Position numbers and translations under genes: made by a program. From Thermoplasmata archaeon (GTDB taxonomy: Archaea; Thermoplasmatota; Thermoplasmata; Thermoplasmatales; Thermoplasmataceae): 7,691 bases of DNA. The stretch covers positions 1-7,691 of the forward strand of contig JAJZAR010000066.1 in the NCBI GenBank assembly GCA_021799315.1, written 5' to 3'. The notes under the pieces are model-generated. The model saw only the letters and a list, made by a program, of their open reading frames with translations. It was not told the origin of the DNA and made no database searches. Positions 1 through 6,825 of the stretch are shown piece after piece (position 1 is the first letter of the stretch; each line of letters begins with the position of its first letter).

Positions 1-36
1 GTAAACTTCCATGTTTAACGGATGCTATTGTGTGAG

Positions 37-44
37 TTTATAAT
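37..44 (+). promoter_or_regulatory. Archaeal TATA box for the DUF1059-NOG1-GluRS operon
   Basis: The sequence TTTATAAT lies centred about 25 bases before the ATG at 66. Archaeal TATA boxes usually sit 25-27 bases before the transcription start, so the transcript should begin at or next to the ATG. No Shine-Dalgarno sequence is present before that ATG, which agrees with a leaderless mRNA. Bases 1-36 have stops in all + frames apart from short runs, and I see no gene there. Confidence 0.65.
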
Positions 45-65
45 ACTGATTGAGATTAAGGTTGC

Positions 66-245
66 ATGACACGTTTCAGTTATAAATGTAAGGATGTGGG
101 TTTCGAATGCAGCTGGGAAATCGACCAACCCACTGAGAAGGATGTCTGGGGAAAAATAAAAATTCACAATAGATATGCTCACAATCAGTTTGAGATTCCT
201 CCCGAATACGAGGAGAAAATTAAAGCTGCAATAAAGGAAATTTAA
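66..245 (+). CDS. DUF1059 family small protein
   Basis: This 59-residue protein reads MTRFSYKCKDVGFECSWEI at its N-terminus and matches the pattern I know for the DUF1059 family: a CKD-x-G-x-x-C segment (C8, C15), then an H-x4-H pair (H34, H39), then an EIPPE segment (43-47) and a final charged helix. The Cys and His pairs could bind a metal ion; that is inference, because the family has no established function. The length is normal for the family. The ATG at 66 is chosen because the CKD motif follows at once and a TATA box lies 25 bases upstream. The stop codon ends one base before the NOG1 start, so the two genes are almost certainly on one transcript. It is probably a soluble cytoplasmic protein, with no membrane segment or signal. 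Confidence 0.85.
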   Translation: MTRFSYKCKDVGFECSWEIDQPTEKDVWGKIKIHNRYAHNQFEIPPEYEEKIKAAIKEI

Positions 246-246
246 A

Positions 247-1215
247 ATGATGAAACCAATTCCAACAATTTTACGTTCAGATGAACTCATAAATAAGAGT
301 TTGCACAAAGCTTCGAAAATAGATGAACCCTACGATAAGATCTTTGAGAATAAAGTCCGAAAGGAAAATATAGACAGAATAGCCACTGCAGAAAGCGCCT
401 CAGCTACATACTTGAAACGAATTGTAAGAAAGTTCCCCACTTCTGAGAAGTTGCACCCCTTTTATGAAGACTTCCTGGACCTTAAATTCGGTATCGATAA
501 CTACAAGCTTTCACTGAACAATGTACAGTGGGCCGGAGAAAAGATAGTAGAACTGGCGACTGATTCCATTCACAGACTGAAAGCTGCAAGAAGCGCGTAT
601 CAGATGGTAACCATCAGAAAGCAGTTTTATGGAAGATTTTGTTCAGTTCTTGAGCATATTGACAAGGACCTCCGGATGTTAGGAGAATGCAGAGACTTTC
701 TGAGAAAACTCCCTGAAATCGATACTGAAAGCCCGTCTTTCATAATGGCAGGAATGCCCAATGTGGGCAAGAGTTCACTTCTCAACTCTCTTACAAATAA
801 TAACGTGGATGTTGCCGCTTATCCTTTCACAACACTCAATGTATTCATAGGGCACATGAAGGTTAAAGGCAGAAACATTCAGGTCGTGGATACTCCGGGT
901 CTATTGGATAGACCCATTGAGAAAAGAAATGAACTTGAAAAGCGTTCAATCCTCAGTTTGAAAGATATCAGAGGAGTCATTCTTTTTATAATGGACTATT
1001 CAGGATTCTCAGGTTACACACTGGAGGAGCAGGAAGAACTGTATCAGGAAATTAAACGCCTGTTTCATAAAAAGATCATAAGAGTGCAGACAAAGATAGA
1101 TATTTCAGACAGGAAAGAGGATGTTGCTGTGTCTAACATCAATAAACAGGGTATAGATGAACTCAGAAGTCTTATAGAGAGGGAAATTAATGAGTTTACA
1201 GATTACGGATATTGA
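247..1215 (+). CDS. nog1: NOG1-type GTPase, large ribosomal subunit assembly
   Basis: The 322-residue protein has an N-terminal helical domain (about 1-160) typical of NOG1, then a TRAFAC/OBG-like G domain. Visible motifs are G1 GMPNVGKSS (169-177), the switch I segment YPFTT (192-196), G3 DTPG (215-218) and G4 TKID (282-285). The NOG1 signature stretch, ILFIMD followed by GYTLEEQ (about 245-264), separates it from the related Obg and DRG GTPases. Eukaryotic NOG1 is about twice as long and acts in 60S precursor maturation; archaeal members end after the G domain as here, and a role in 50S assembly is inferred by homology. G4 has Thr where NKxD is commonest. The protein begins with two Met codons (247 and 250); either could be used. 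It sits between DUF1059 and GluRS, and its 3' end overlaps GluRS by 26 bp. Confidence 0.93.
   Translation: MMKPIPTILRSDELINKSLHKASKIDEPYDKIFENKVRKENIDRIATAESASATYLKRIVRKFPTSEKLHPFYEDFLDLKFGIDNYKLSLNNVQWAGEKIVELATDSIHRLKAARSAYQMVTIRKQFYGRFCSVLEHIDKDLRMLGECRDFLRKLPEIDTESPSFIMAGMPNVGKSSLLNSLTNNNVDVAAYPFTTLNVFIGHMKVKGRNIQVVDTPGLLDRPIEKRNELEKRSILSLKDIRGVILFIMDYSGFSGYTLEEQEELYQEIKRLFHKKIIRVQTKIDISDRKEDVAVSNINKQGIDELRSLIEREINEFTDYGY
1177..1183 (+). promoter_or_regulatory. Likely Shine-Dalgarno for GluRS inside NOG1
   Basis: A purine run GAGAGGG ends six bases before the ATG at 1190. It is a partial match to an archaeal GGAGGTGA-type site. It supports the ATG inside the NOG1 3' end as the GluRS start, and translation of GluRS as an internal gene of a polycistronic message. 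Confidence 0.5.
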
Positions 1216-2845
1216 GAAATCTGTATTGAAAAATGCTATTTCCCATGAGGGAAAGGCTGATTTGAAGAGCATTGTGAACAAACTTCTTGGAACTTTTCCG
1301 GAATTGAGGCCAGCTATAGGTTCTCTCATAAAGGACATAAAGCCAGTCATAGAAGCCATAAATGCGCTGAGTCTTGACGAACAAATGAAGCTCGCACACG
1401 AAAGATATCCTGATTTATTGGAAACAAAGAAGAAAGAAGAACATGTGCTTCCTGATCTGAAAAATGTTCATGGACCGGTTGTCATGAGAATGGCACCGTC
1501 TCCATCCGGTCCGCTCCATCTTGGACATAGCAGAATGTGCATTCTAAATGATGAATATGTAAGGCGCTACGGCGGAGAGCTTATTCTGAGGATAGAAGAT
1601 ACCAATCCGGCAAATATTTTTCCCGGAGCCTACGAGATGATCCCGGAAGATGTTGCATGGCTTGGCGTCAATGTCACGAAACTGATCATTCAATCTGAAA
1701 GGATGGAACTATATTATGAAAAAGCAAAAGAACTCATTGCATTGAAAAAGGCTTACATGTGCTTCTGCAAACCGGAAGATTTCAAAGAAGATTTGATGAA
1801 TAAAAGGGCCTGCCCTCACAGGGATACGTCACCGGAACAAAACCTTCAAGCATTTGATGCATTATTGAAGACTTGTCCGGAGGAAAATCCCCCTGTTCTG
1901 ATCATAAAAACAAAACTGGACGATCCCAATCCTGCTCTCAGAGACTGGATAGCTTTCCGTGTTATAAGGGTGAAACATCCCCACACCGGTGACAAATATC
2001 ATTTCTACCCATTGATGAACTTCAGTGTGGCTGTTGATGATCATGAACTGGGATTAACAAACATAATAAGGGGTATGGATCATCTGAACAATACTTACAG
2101 GCAGAAATATATTTTTGAATATTTGAACTGGAAAGTGCCAGAATATTTCCATTATGGACTGGTCAATATATCAGATACCATCCTCAGTACCACTGCTATG
2201 AGAAAGGGCATTGATTCTGGCGAATTCCACGGTTGGGATGATGTACGCCTGGCGACTTTAAGAGCTCTGAAGGCCCGAGGTTATCAACCTGAAACCTTCA
2301 GAAAATACTGGATAGATTCTGGTTTGAATGATGTGAATTCCGAGTTTTCCTGGGATATTTTCAACTCCATAAACAGACAGTTCATAGATAAGGGCGCAAA
2401 CAGGTATTTTTTTGTTGCTGAACCCGTGCCTGTAAAAATTATGGGAGCTCCGGCAACAACTTCCAAAATACCGTTATATCCCAGAGATGATGCGAGGGGA
2501 TTCAGAACCTATGAAATGCCAGAGAATCCGGAAGTGTTTCTCAATAAAGCAGACATTTCCACTTTATCAGACAGCGATGAAATCAGACTGAAAGACCTTT
2601 ACAATGTGAAATTTGTTGAAGGAACATGCCTTTTCACCTCGGCTGAGAACAGTGGGCCAAAGCGTCAGATTGTCCATTGGGCTCCACTGAATGCGAGCCA
2701 ATTCAAACTCATAATGCCTGATGGAAACGAAATAACCGGGAAATTGGAACCCGAGGCCGCGAAAGTAAAGGGTATCATTCAATTCGAGAGAATGGGATTC
2801 GTGAATAAAATTGACGAAACCCATGCCCTGTATCTTCACAGATGA
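1190..2845 (+). CDS. gltX: Glutamyl-tRNA synthetase, archaeal type
   Basis: This 551-residue class I synthetase charges tRNA with glutamate using ATP in the cytoplasm. An archaeal N-terminal extension (about 1-95) precedes the Rossmann catalytic core. The HIGH motif is HLGH (110-113), within a MAPSPSGPLHLGH segment, and is followed by RIEDTNP (134-140). The KMSKS-equivalent segment is LSTTAMRKGI (332-341). A GWDD-VRLATLRAL segment (348-360) and a C-terminal beta-barrel anticodon-binding domain (about 405-551) are those of the archaeal GluRS/eukaryotic GlnRS branch rather than bacterial GluRS. Archaeal GluRS is usually non-discriminating, also making Glu-tRNA(Gln) for repair by GatDE; that applies here by inference only. 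The length is normal. The start overlaps the NOG1 end by 26 bp and has a purine-rich site six bases upstream. Confidence 0.96.
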   Translation: MSLQITDIEKSVLKNAISHEGKADLKSIVNKLLGTFPELRPAIGSLIKDIKPVIEAINALSLDEQMKLAHERYPDLLETKKKEEHVLPDLKNVHGPVVMRMAPSPSGPLHLGHSRMCILNDEYVRRYGGELILRIEDTNPANIFPGAYEMIPEDVAWLGVNVTKLIIQSERMELYYEKAKELIALKKAYMCFCKPEDFKEDLMNKRACPHRDTSPEQNLQAFDALLKTCPEENPPVLIIKTKLDDPNPALRDWIAFRVIRVKHPHTGDKYHFYPLMNFSVAVDDHELGLTNIIRGMDHLNNTYRQKYIFEYLNWKVPEYFHYGLVNISDTILSTTAMRKGIDSGEFHGWDDVRLATLRALKARGYQPETFRKYWIDSGLNDVNSEFSWDIFNSINRQFIDKGANRYFFVAEPVPVKIMGAPATTSKIPLYPRDDARGFRTYEMPENPEVFLNKADISTLSDSDEIRLKDLYNVKFVEGTCLFTSAENSGPKRQIVHWAPLNASQFKLIMPDGNEITGKLEPEAAKVKGIIQFERMGFVNKIDETHALYLHR

Positions 2846-2889
2846 GCATTCAATAATATTTACATTCACCTTCCTCTCAGATTCGGGGA

Positions 2890-2899
2890 AAAATTTTAA
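2890..2899 (+). promoter_or_regulatory. Probable TATA box for the DUF2240 gene
   Basis: AAAATTTTAA is centred about 28 bases before the ATG at 2923, in the 77-bp gap after GluRS. The distance suits a leaderless or nearly leaderless transcript. It implies that DUF2240 has its own promoter, though read-through from GluRS is not excluded because no strong oligo-T stop signal lies between them. Confidence 0.5.
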
Positions 2900-2922
2900 C
2901 TTGATAGAAATATGGGGTGTAT

Positions 2923-3417
2923 ATGGATAGAGAGCAGGCAAGGAAATTAATAGCCATCGTTTCCCAGGAAAAGAGGCATGCAAGACAGCTTGAAGAGGGG
3001 GATTTTAAGAATATCCTTGCATACAAGAGAAAATTCCTGACTGAAGAAAAGGTAGATCTATTCATCAAGGAGTGCCTTAAGGAAGGTTTGCTATCTGAGG
3101 AGGAAGACAAACTTTTGATCAATTTTAACGCTTCAGGTGAAACAATACCCATAGATTTTATTGTTAATGAGGAGGTATTATTCAGTGAAACTTCCAGTGA
3201 TAAATCTCTAGTGGATAAAATTCTGGACATTATTGTTGCATCTGGAAAACTTACGAAGAGAGATGCTCTTAAGAAATCGAGAGAGATCATGCCAAATGTA
3301 CGAGGGGCGGACCTCGCAGTGAGACTCATTGTGCTTATGAATGATCTCAATATAGACTACACAGACATACGCAAGGAAATCGAAAAAAATATTTTTGAAA
3401 TTATTTCTCTCCAGTGA
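2923..3417 (+). CDS. DUF2240 family archaeal protein
   Basis: This 164-residue protein fits DUF2240 as I recall it. An N-terminal segment resembles a winged helix (about 27-68, with AYKRKFLTEEKVDLFIKECLKEG-like helices). A short linker reads IPIDF (75-79), and a helical C-terminal half (about 95-155) follows. The family is confined to archaea and has no established function. The winged-helix look suggests nucleic-acid or protein binding, which is inference. There are no membrane segments. I prefer the ATG at 2923 over the GTG two codons earlier at 2917, because the TATA box at 2890-2899 is correctly placed for it. A GGGGTG run at 2914-2919 could alternatively serve as a close ribosome site. 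Its last 17 bases overlap the end of the TPR gene on the opposite strand. Confidence 0.75.
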   Translation: MDREQARKLIAIVSQEKRHARQLEEGDFKNILAYKRKFLTEEKVDLFIKECLKEGLLSEEEDKLLINFNASGETIPIDFIVNEEVLFSETSSDKSLVDKILDIIVASGKLTKRDALKKSREIMPNVRGADLAVRLIVLMNDLNIDYTDIRKEIEKNIFEIISLQ

Positions 3418-4153
3418 ACTTCTTTGCCAGTTCGTTGGCCAATGCCATGTCTTCATTTTCCATGGCAAGATCGATTGAAACATCGTAGAGATAGGAAACT
3501 ATGTCTTTGAACTCCTCTTTCTCCTTTTTCGTTTTCATTCCATCCATAGTTGTTTCGGCAAATTTTATGTTTTCCTCGGATAACTCTGATGCTTCAACTG
3601 TTCTGCCTGAATCCCTCAGAAGTTTTATGAGACTAACACATGATTCATAATATACTTCGTAAATCTTTTCCTTTGCGGCATCTTTCATTATTTCTCTATA
3701 TATTTCTTCAGATTGCTTGACACGCTTACTGTCTTCCGACAGGATATCTGCAAGCGCATTTTTAAGGGACAATGTGAGAGTTATATCTTCAAGCTGTGAA
3801 GCTATTTGCATTGCTTCGGTAAGCGTTTTCTCAGCACTTTCAATACTGCCATATTCATCTTGCAGATAGGCAAGATTCATCATTTCAATAGCAAGCAATT
3901 CTGGTTGATCAAGTGTGCTCCTTATCTTCAAGCTCTCGATGAGATTGGAAATAGCATTTTCTGTCTTTACCCCTTCCTTCCCGTAATAGGCCTCTGAAAT
4001 CTTCGTGTAAATTTCTGCCAGATTTTCTGGCTCATCTTTAGCCCTATCTTTCATGCTACTTAATAGCACTAGCGACTCCTGATATTTTCTCTTCCCAAGC
4101 AACTTTTCAACCTGTTTCATGTTTGTAATATATTCACTTTTTTCCATTTTCAT
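3401..4153 (-). CDS. TPR-like helical repeat protein
   Basis: The 250-residue protein is almost entirely amphipathic helices with the spacing and small/aromatic residues of tetratricopeptide repeats. The clearest units are about 44-77 (A-x-IY-x-KISEAYY then A-x-x-x-L-x-ESLKI), 84-118 (MNLAYLQDEYG then AEKTLTEAMQIA) and 125-158. Further, looser helical pairs run to the C-terminus. TPR proteins are usually scaffolds for protein-protein contacts; no enzyme motif, signal peptide or membrane segment is seen. The partner is unknown. It lies directly downstream of HMG-CoA reductase, overlapping its end by 20 bp, so the two are probably co-transcribed and translationally coupled. The first Met has GAGGAGG four bases upstream; a second Met (codon 3, base 4147) has the same site ten bases away. 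Its tail overlaps the convergent DUF2240 gene. Confidence 0.8.
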   Translation of the reverse strand: MKMEKSEYITNMKQVEKLLGKRKYQESLVLLSSMKDRAKDEPENLAEIYTKISEAYYGKEGVKTENAISNLIESLKIRSTLDQPELLAIEMMNLAYLQDEYGSIESAEKTLTEAMQIASQLEDITLTLSLKNALADILSEDSKRVKQSEEIYREIMKDAAKEKIYEVYYESCVSLIKLLRDSGRTVEASELSEENIKFAETTMDGMKTKKEKEEFKDIVSYLYDVSIDLAMENEDMALANELAKKFTGEK

Positions 4154-5414
4154 CTTGCCTCCTCAATTCTTCTAGAAGTTTAGCAGCCTGACTCATTGTA
4201 ATACTTCCCGATTCAATAAGCATATTTGAAACCTTTTCAATTTCCTCACCCTTTGCGCCTACGGATATGGCAATATTTTTTGAATGCAGTGCCATGTGTC
4301 CTTTCTGTATTCCTTCACCGCTCAATGCTCGCATTGCCGCAAAATTCTGTGCAAGACCAACACATGCAAGCACCTCCTCAAATTCTCTGGCTCCAGATAA
4401 GTTAAGAATCTTCATCCCTATTCTGGCTCTTGGCACACTTCTGGATGTTCCCCCTACAGTTCCAGCTGATATGGGGATTTTAATAGTGCCAGAAATATTG
4501 CCATTTGGTAATTTTTCGTATGATGTCAGAGAACTGTAATGCCCACTTCTTGAGGCATAGGCATGGGCATTGGCCTCAGCCTGCCTCCAGTCATTCATAG
4601 TGGCGAGAAGGACAGCATCTATGCCGTTCATTATACCCTTATTGTGTGTTGTTGCCCTGTACGGATCTATGACAGCCTGTCTGGCAGCATAAAGAAATCT
4701 CTTTACTCCCTCTTCACCACCAATTTTGGAAGATGGAAATTCCGCTCGGGCGGTTGCAATTCTCAGAGGAGAAAGATTACTGAGAATTTTCAATACAACA
4801 GTTCCGCCTGTTATTTTTTCTATGTGTGGTGCTACGTGTTCACACATACTGTTGATAATATTGGCACCCATGGCATCGCCAACATCGACGATGAGATGAA
4901 TCACGATCATATCATCAGCCAGAATCTCATTATTTAACTGAAGATCCTTGGCTCCTTTACCCATAGATTTCAATGTGTTACTTTTTTCATTGGCCATATC
5001 TATGATATTCTTCTTGTGAGAAAGTATAGCCTCTTCAGCTTTTAATCTATTTTCAAACTCTACAAGCTGGATCTGCCCAATCATGAGAGATTCCGATGCA
5101 TGGGCTTCAAATCCCCCACATTCCTTAGCTATTTTTGCACCGTGAGAACACGCCGCAATTACTGACGGTTCTTCTGTTGCCATGGGGATCAAGTACTCCT
5201 TTCCATTGATCAGAAAATTTGTGGCTATGCCCATGGGCACTTCTATGCTTGAGATATAATTTTCAACGAGTCTGTTCCCGGATTCATGTGACAATGAAAA
5301 ACTATTCTTCAGTTCCATTGCCTCTTCGTCTGTCAAACCCCTGAGTTCCTTTAAGAATTCAATTCGTTGTTCCTGGGAAGAATGTCGGAAATCATATTTA
5401 GTATGTTCTGTCAT
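4134..5414 (-). CDS. hmgA: Class II hydroxymethylglutaryl-CoA reductase
   Basis: This enzyme reduces HMG-CoA to mevalonate, the committed step of isoprenoid synthesis for archaeal ether lipids, quinones and lipid carriers. The 426-residue length and motifs match the class II enzyme of Pseudomonas mevalonii closely. Aligned by eye, the catalytic residues are all present: Glu82 in EEPSV, Lys259 in THNKGIMNGID, Asp275 in NDWR and His373 in EGIQKGHMALH. A DAMGAN segment (180-185) belongs to the nucleotide-binding domain; whether NADH or NADPH is used cannot be read with confidence. No membrane anchor is present, unlike eukaryotic class I. Most archaea have class I, and the class II form in Thermoplasma and Archaeoglobus is regarded as an ancient gain from bacteria. 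The start at 5414 follows a TATA-like element. The TPR gene overlaps its end. Confidence 0.97.
   Translation of the reverse strand: MTEHTKYDFRHSSQEQRIEFLKELRGLTDEEAMELKNSFSLSHESGNRLVENYISSIEVPMGIATNFLINGKEYLIPMATEEPSVIAACSHGAKIAKECGGFEAHASESLMIGQIQLVEFENRLKAEEAILSHKKNIIDMANEKSNTLKSMGKGAKDLQLNNEILADDMIVIHLIVDVGDAMGANIINSMCEHVAPHIEKITGGTVVLKILSNLSPLRIATARAEFPSSKIGGEEGVKRFLYAARQAVIDPYRATTHNKGIMNGIDAVLLATMNDWRQAEANAHAYASRSGHYSSLTSYEKLPNGNISGTIKIPISAGTVGGTSRSVPRARIGMKILNLSGAREFEEVLACVGLAQNFAAMRALSGEGIQKGHMALHSKNIAISVGAKGEEIEKVSNMLIESGSITMSQAAKLLEELRRQDENGKK
4158..4164 (-). promoter_or_regulatory. Strong Shine-Dalgarno for the TPR gene
   Basis: Read on the minus strand the sequence is GAGGAGG, followed by CAAG and the ATG at 4153. 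It lies inside the last codons of HMG-CoA reductase. It is the best Shine-Dalgarno in the window and, set against the leaderless first genes, fits an internal operon gene that needs its own ribosome entry. Confidence 0.75.
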
Positions 5415-5443
5415 CTTAAAACTGAAAGAAAATTGCAGTGCTC

Positions 5444-5482
5444 TATTAATAATGTTTGATCCTGGAGACAGAATTTAAATGT
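5444..5482 (-). promoter_or_regulatory. Two candidate TATA boxes for HMG-CoA reductase
   Basis: The 117-bp gap between the MFS stop and the reductase start holds two good TATA-like elements on the minus strand. ATTATTAATA at about 5443-5452 would put the transcript start about 7 bases before the ATG. ATTTAAAT at about 5473-5480 would give a leader of roughly 35 bases. No Shine-Dalgarno lies just before the ATG, which favours the near element. The presence of a promoter shows that the reductase need not depend on the upstream MFS gene. Confidence 0.45.
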
Positions 5483-5531
5483 AGACCTCTTTAATGTATA
5501 ATAAGGGCTAGAATTAGAAAATCGTTTCTAT

Positions 5532-6785
5532 TCAAGCCGCAGTGATCTGTGATTCCAAACGTTGAGCATAGGGGCTTATCATTAGATTGGTGATTATGGA
5601 TACTAAGAGAAACGAAAGCATGATCCAAAATGAATCAGTCTGGCTTAGGTGAAATACTTCTGTGATTGAAGTATATATCATGATACCCACAGCTCCACCT
5701 ACTGAAGTTCCAATGCCCCAAACCCAGGTGTTTGCTCTAGTTGCCGCCTCCTTTGGAATTTTCTGATTTATGAAACCAAGTAATGAAGGGAACCCTGTAA
5801 AGGCTGAAAAGGCGTACAAAGCGAAGAACGGTAAGGCTATCAAGTATGTCCTTGAAAAGAGAAGGAATACAATAAAAGATACGAGCGACATAGTTCCAGT
5901 TATGAGTAATGTTTTATTTCCTCCTATTTTAGACGTAAGATGCCCAATATAAGGCTGACCCACAATAGGCGTTAAAAGTGACAGGGAAACAAAGACGTAC
6001 GATAGGAAGCCGTTCAGATAAATATCGTCTATGTATTTGAACATATAAGTGGCAACCGCAAGCTGAAAAGCCGACCTAAGAAACATTGTGGCAGTTAACA
6101 CAGTGAGAAAAGGTACTACTCCCTTGAACGAAAAAATCTTTGCAAGGGGACCGGAAGGGCTCTTCTTCTTCGACCCGACCCCTCTTCCATTTTTTCTCAT
6201 ATTTCTAGATGAAACATAAATAACCACAGAGATAACAAAATAGTAGAGAGATAGGAGGAATAGACCTTCGAATGTGCCAAAATGTATGATCAAAATCCCT
6301 ACTATGAAAAATATCACACTTCTCCCAATGCTACCGAAAGATCCATTGATACCGAGAAAGAAGGACGAATCCTTGCCCTTAAGCATATAACGGAGTATAT
6401 CTGCACCTATGGGGTGATAAAAAGCCTGCCCAAATCCCATCACAACTGCGCCTATTCCTACAAATGTATACCTGATCAGAATGGGCATTGCGGATCCAAC
6501 GTAAAATGGAAGGGAAAAAATGACGATCGCTATTCCAAGGAGTAATATACCTGCAAATAACAATTCTGGATCCCGATCTCCAGAATCAGACCATCTACCC
6601 ACAGGAAGACTCAAGATCCCAGACACGAGCGTGTATATAGATGCAAAATATCCAAGAACGAGCACGCTTAGAAGTTCAGGTGACTGGGAGTAATAAACAA
6701 TCAACGCTGAAAATAAGAGGAAAACACCATCATTGGAAAAATGGCCCATTGATGTTGAACCTAATGCCTTAATATCATCTCGCAT
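5532..6785 (-). CDS. Major facilitator superfamily transporter, Fsr-like
   Basis: The 417-residue protein has about 12 hydrophobic segments in two groups of six, split by a basic central loop (about 193-216, with RKNGR and SKKKS). A motif A-like PVGRWSDSGDR (61-71) follows the second helix. GHFSNDG (14-20) in the first helix and FYHPIGAD (122-129) in the fourth resemble the GHSVND and VFHPESSR segments of the Fsr (fosmidomycin resistance) branch of the superfamily, so an exporter-type drug:proton antiporter fold is likely. The true substrate is unknown, and fosmidomycin itself is an improbable one for an organism with the mevalonate pathway. It acts in the cytoplasmic membrane. Its promoter region is shared with the divergent small gene at 6826, and the start has no Shine-Dalgarno. 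It precedes HMG-CoA reductase by 117 bp on the same strand. Confidence 0.85.
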   Translation of the reverse strand: MRDDIKALGSTSMGHFSNDGVFLLFSALIVYYSQSPELLSVLVLGYFASIYTLVSGILSLPVGRWSDSGDRDPELLFAGILLLGIAIVIFSLPFYVGSAMPILIRYTFVGIGAVVMGFGQAFYHPIGADILRYMLKGKDSSFFLGINGSFGSIGRSVIFFIVGILIIHFGTFEGLFLLSLYYFVISVVIYVSSRNMRKNGRGVGSKKKSPSGPLAKIFSFKGVVPFLTVLTATMFLRSAFQLAVATYMFKYIDDIYLNGFLSYVFVSLSLLTPIVGQPYIGHLTSKIGGNKTLLITGTMSLVSFIVFLLFSRTYLIALPFFALYAFSAFTGFPSLLGFINQKIPKEAATRANTWVWGIGTSVGGAVGIMIYTSITEVFHLSQTDSFWIMLSFLLVSIITNLMISPYAQRLESQITAA

Positions 6786-6803
6786 TTTGATGTATTACAA
6801 AAG

Positions 6804-6812
6804 AATATATAG
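6804..6812. promoter_or_regulatory. TATA-like element between divergent genes
   Basis: AATATATAG sits in the 40-bp gap between the MFS start (6785) and the ATG at 6826. On the minus strand it reads CTATATATT, centred about 23 bases before the MFS ATG and therefore suited to a leaderless MFS transcript. On the plus strand the centre is only about 18 bases before the ATG at 6826, which is short, so its use in that direction is uncertain. Neither start has a Shine-Dalgarno. Confidence 0.5.
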
Positions 6813-6825
6813 CTATGAATACAAA

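Noticed and set aside
247..253. ATGATGA matches the box C consensus of C/D guide RNAs.
   Set aside because: It is the double Met start of NOG1, and no CTGA box D follows within about 80 bases.
15..308. Open frame of 97 codons on the minus strand.
   Set aside because: It lies opposite the DUF1059 gene and the start of NOG1, which have clear family motifs; its translation is low-complexity hydrophobic text without a recognisable domain.
2567..2983. Open frame of 138 codons on the minus strand.
   Set aside because: It is antisense to the conserved C-terminal domain of GluRS and shows no domain of its own.
2877..3350. Open frame of 157 codons on the minus strand.
   Set aside because: It is antisense to DUF2240, is rich in Ser and Leu as expected for a shadow frame, and has no motif or promoter.
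4168..4177. Ten-base palindrome CTTCTAGAAG upstream of the TPR gene, a possible operator.
   Set aside because: It lies in the codons for the reductase C-terminal helix and has no second copy or nearby promoter; a palindrome of this size is expected by chance.
5532..6785. Naming the MFS protein a fosmidomycin resistance pump, made tempting by its position beside an isoprenoid gene.
   Set aside because: Fosmidomycin hits the non-mevalonate pathway, which an archaeon with HMG-CoA reductase should not rely on; motif similarity sets the subfamily, not the substrate.
6733..6825. Upstream extension of the small protein to 108 residues.
   Set aside because: The extra codons lie mostly inside the opposite-strand MFS gene and its promoter, and the basic tail starting at 6826 is a more natural N-terminus.
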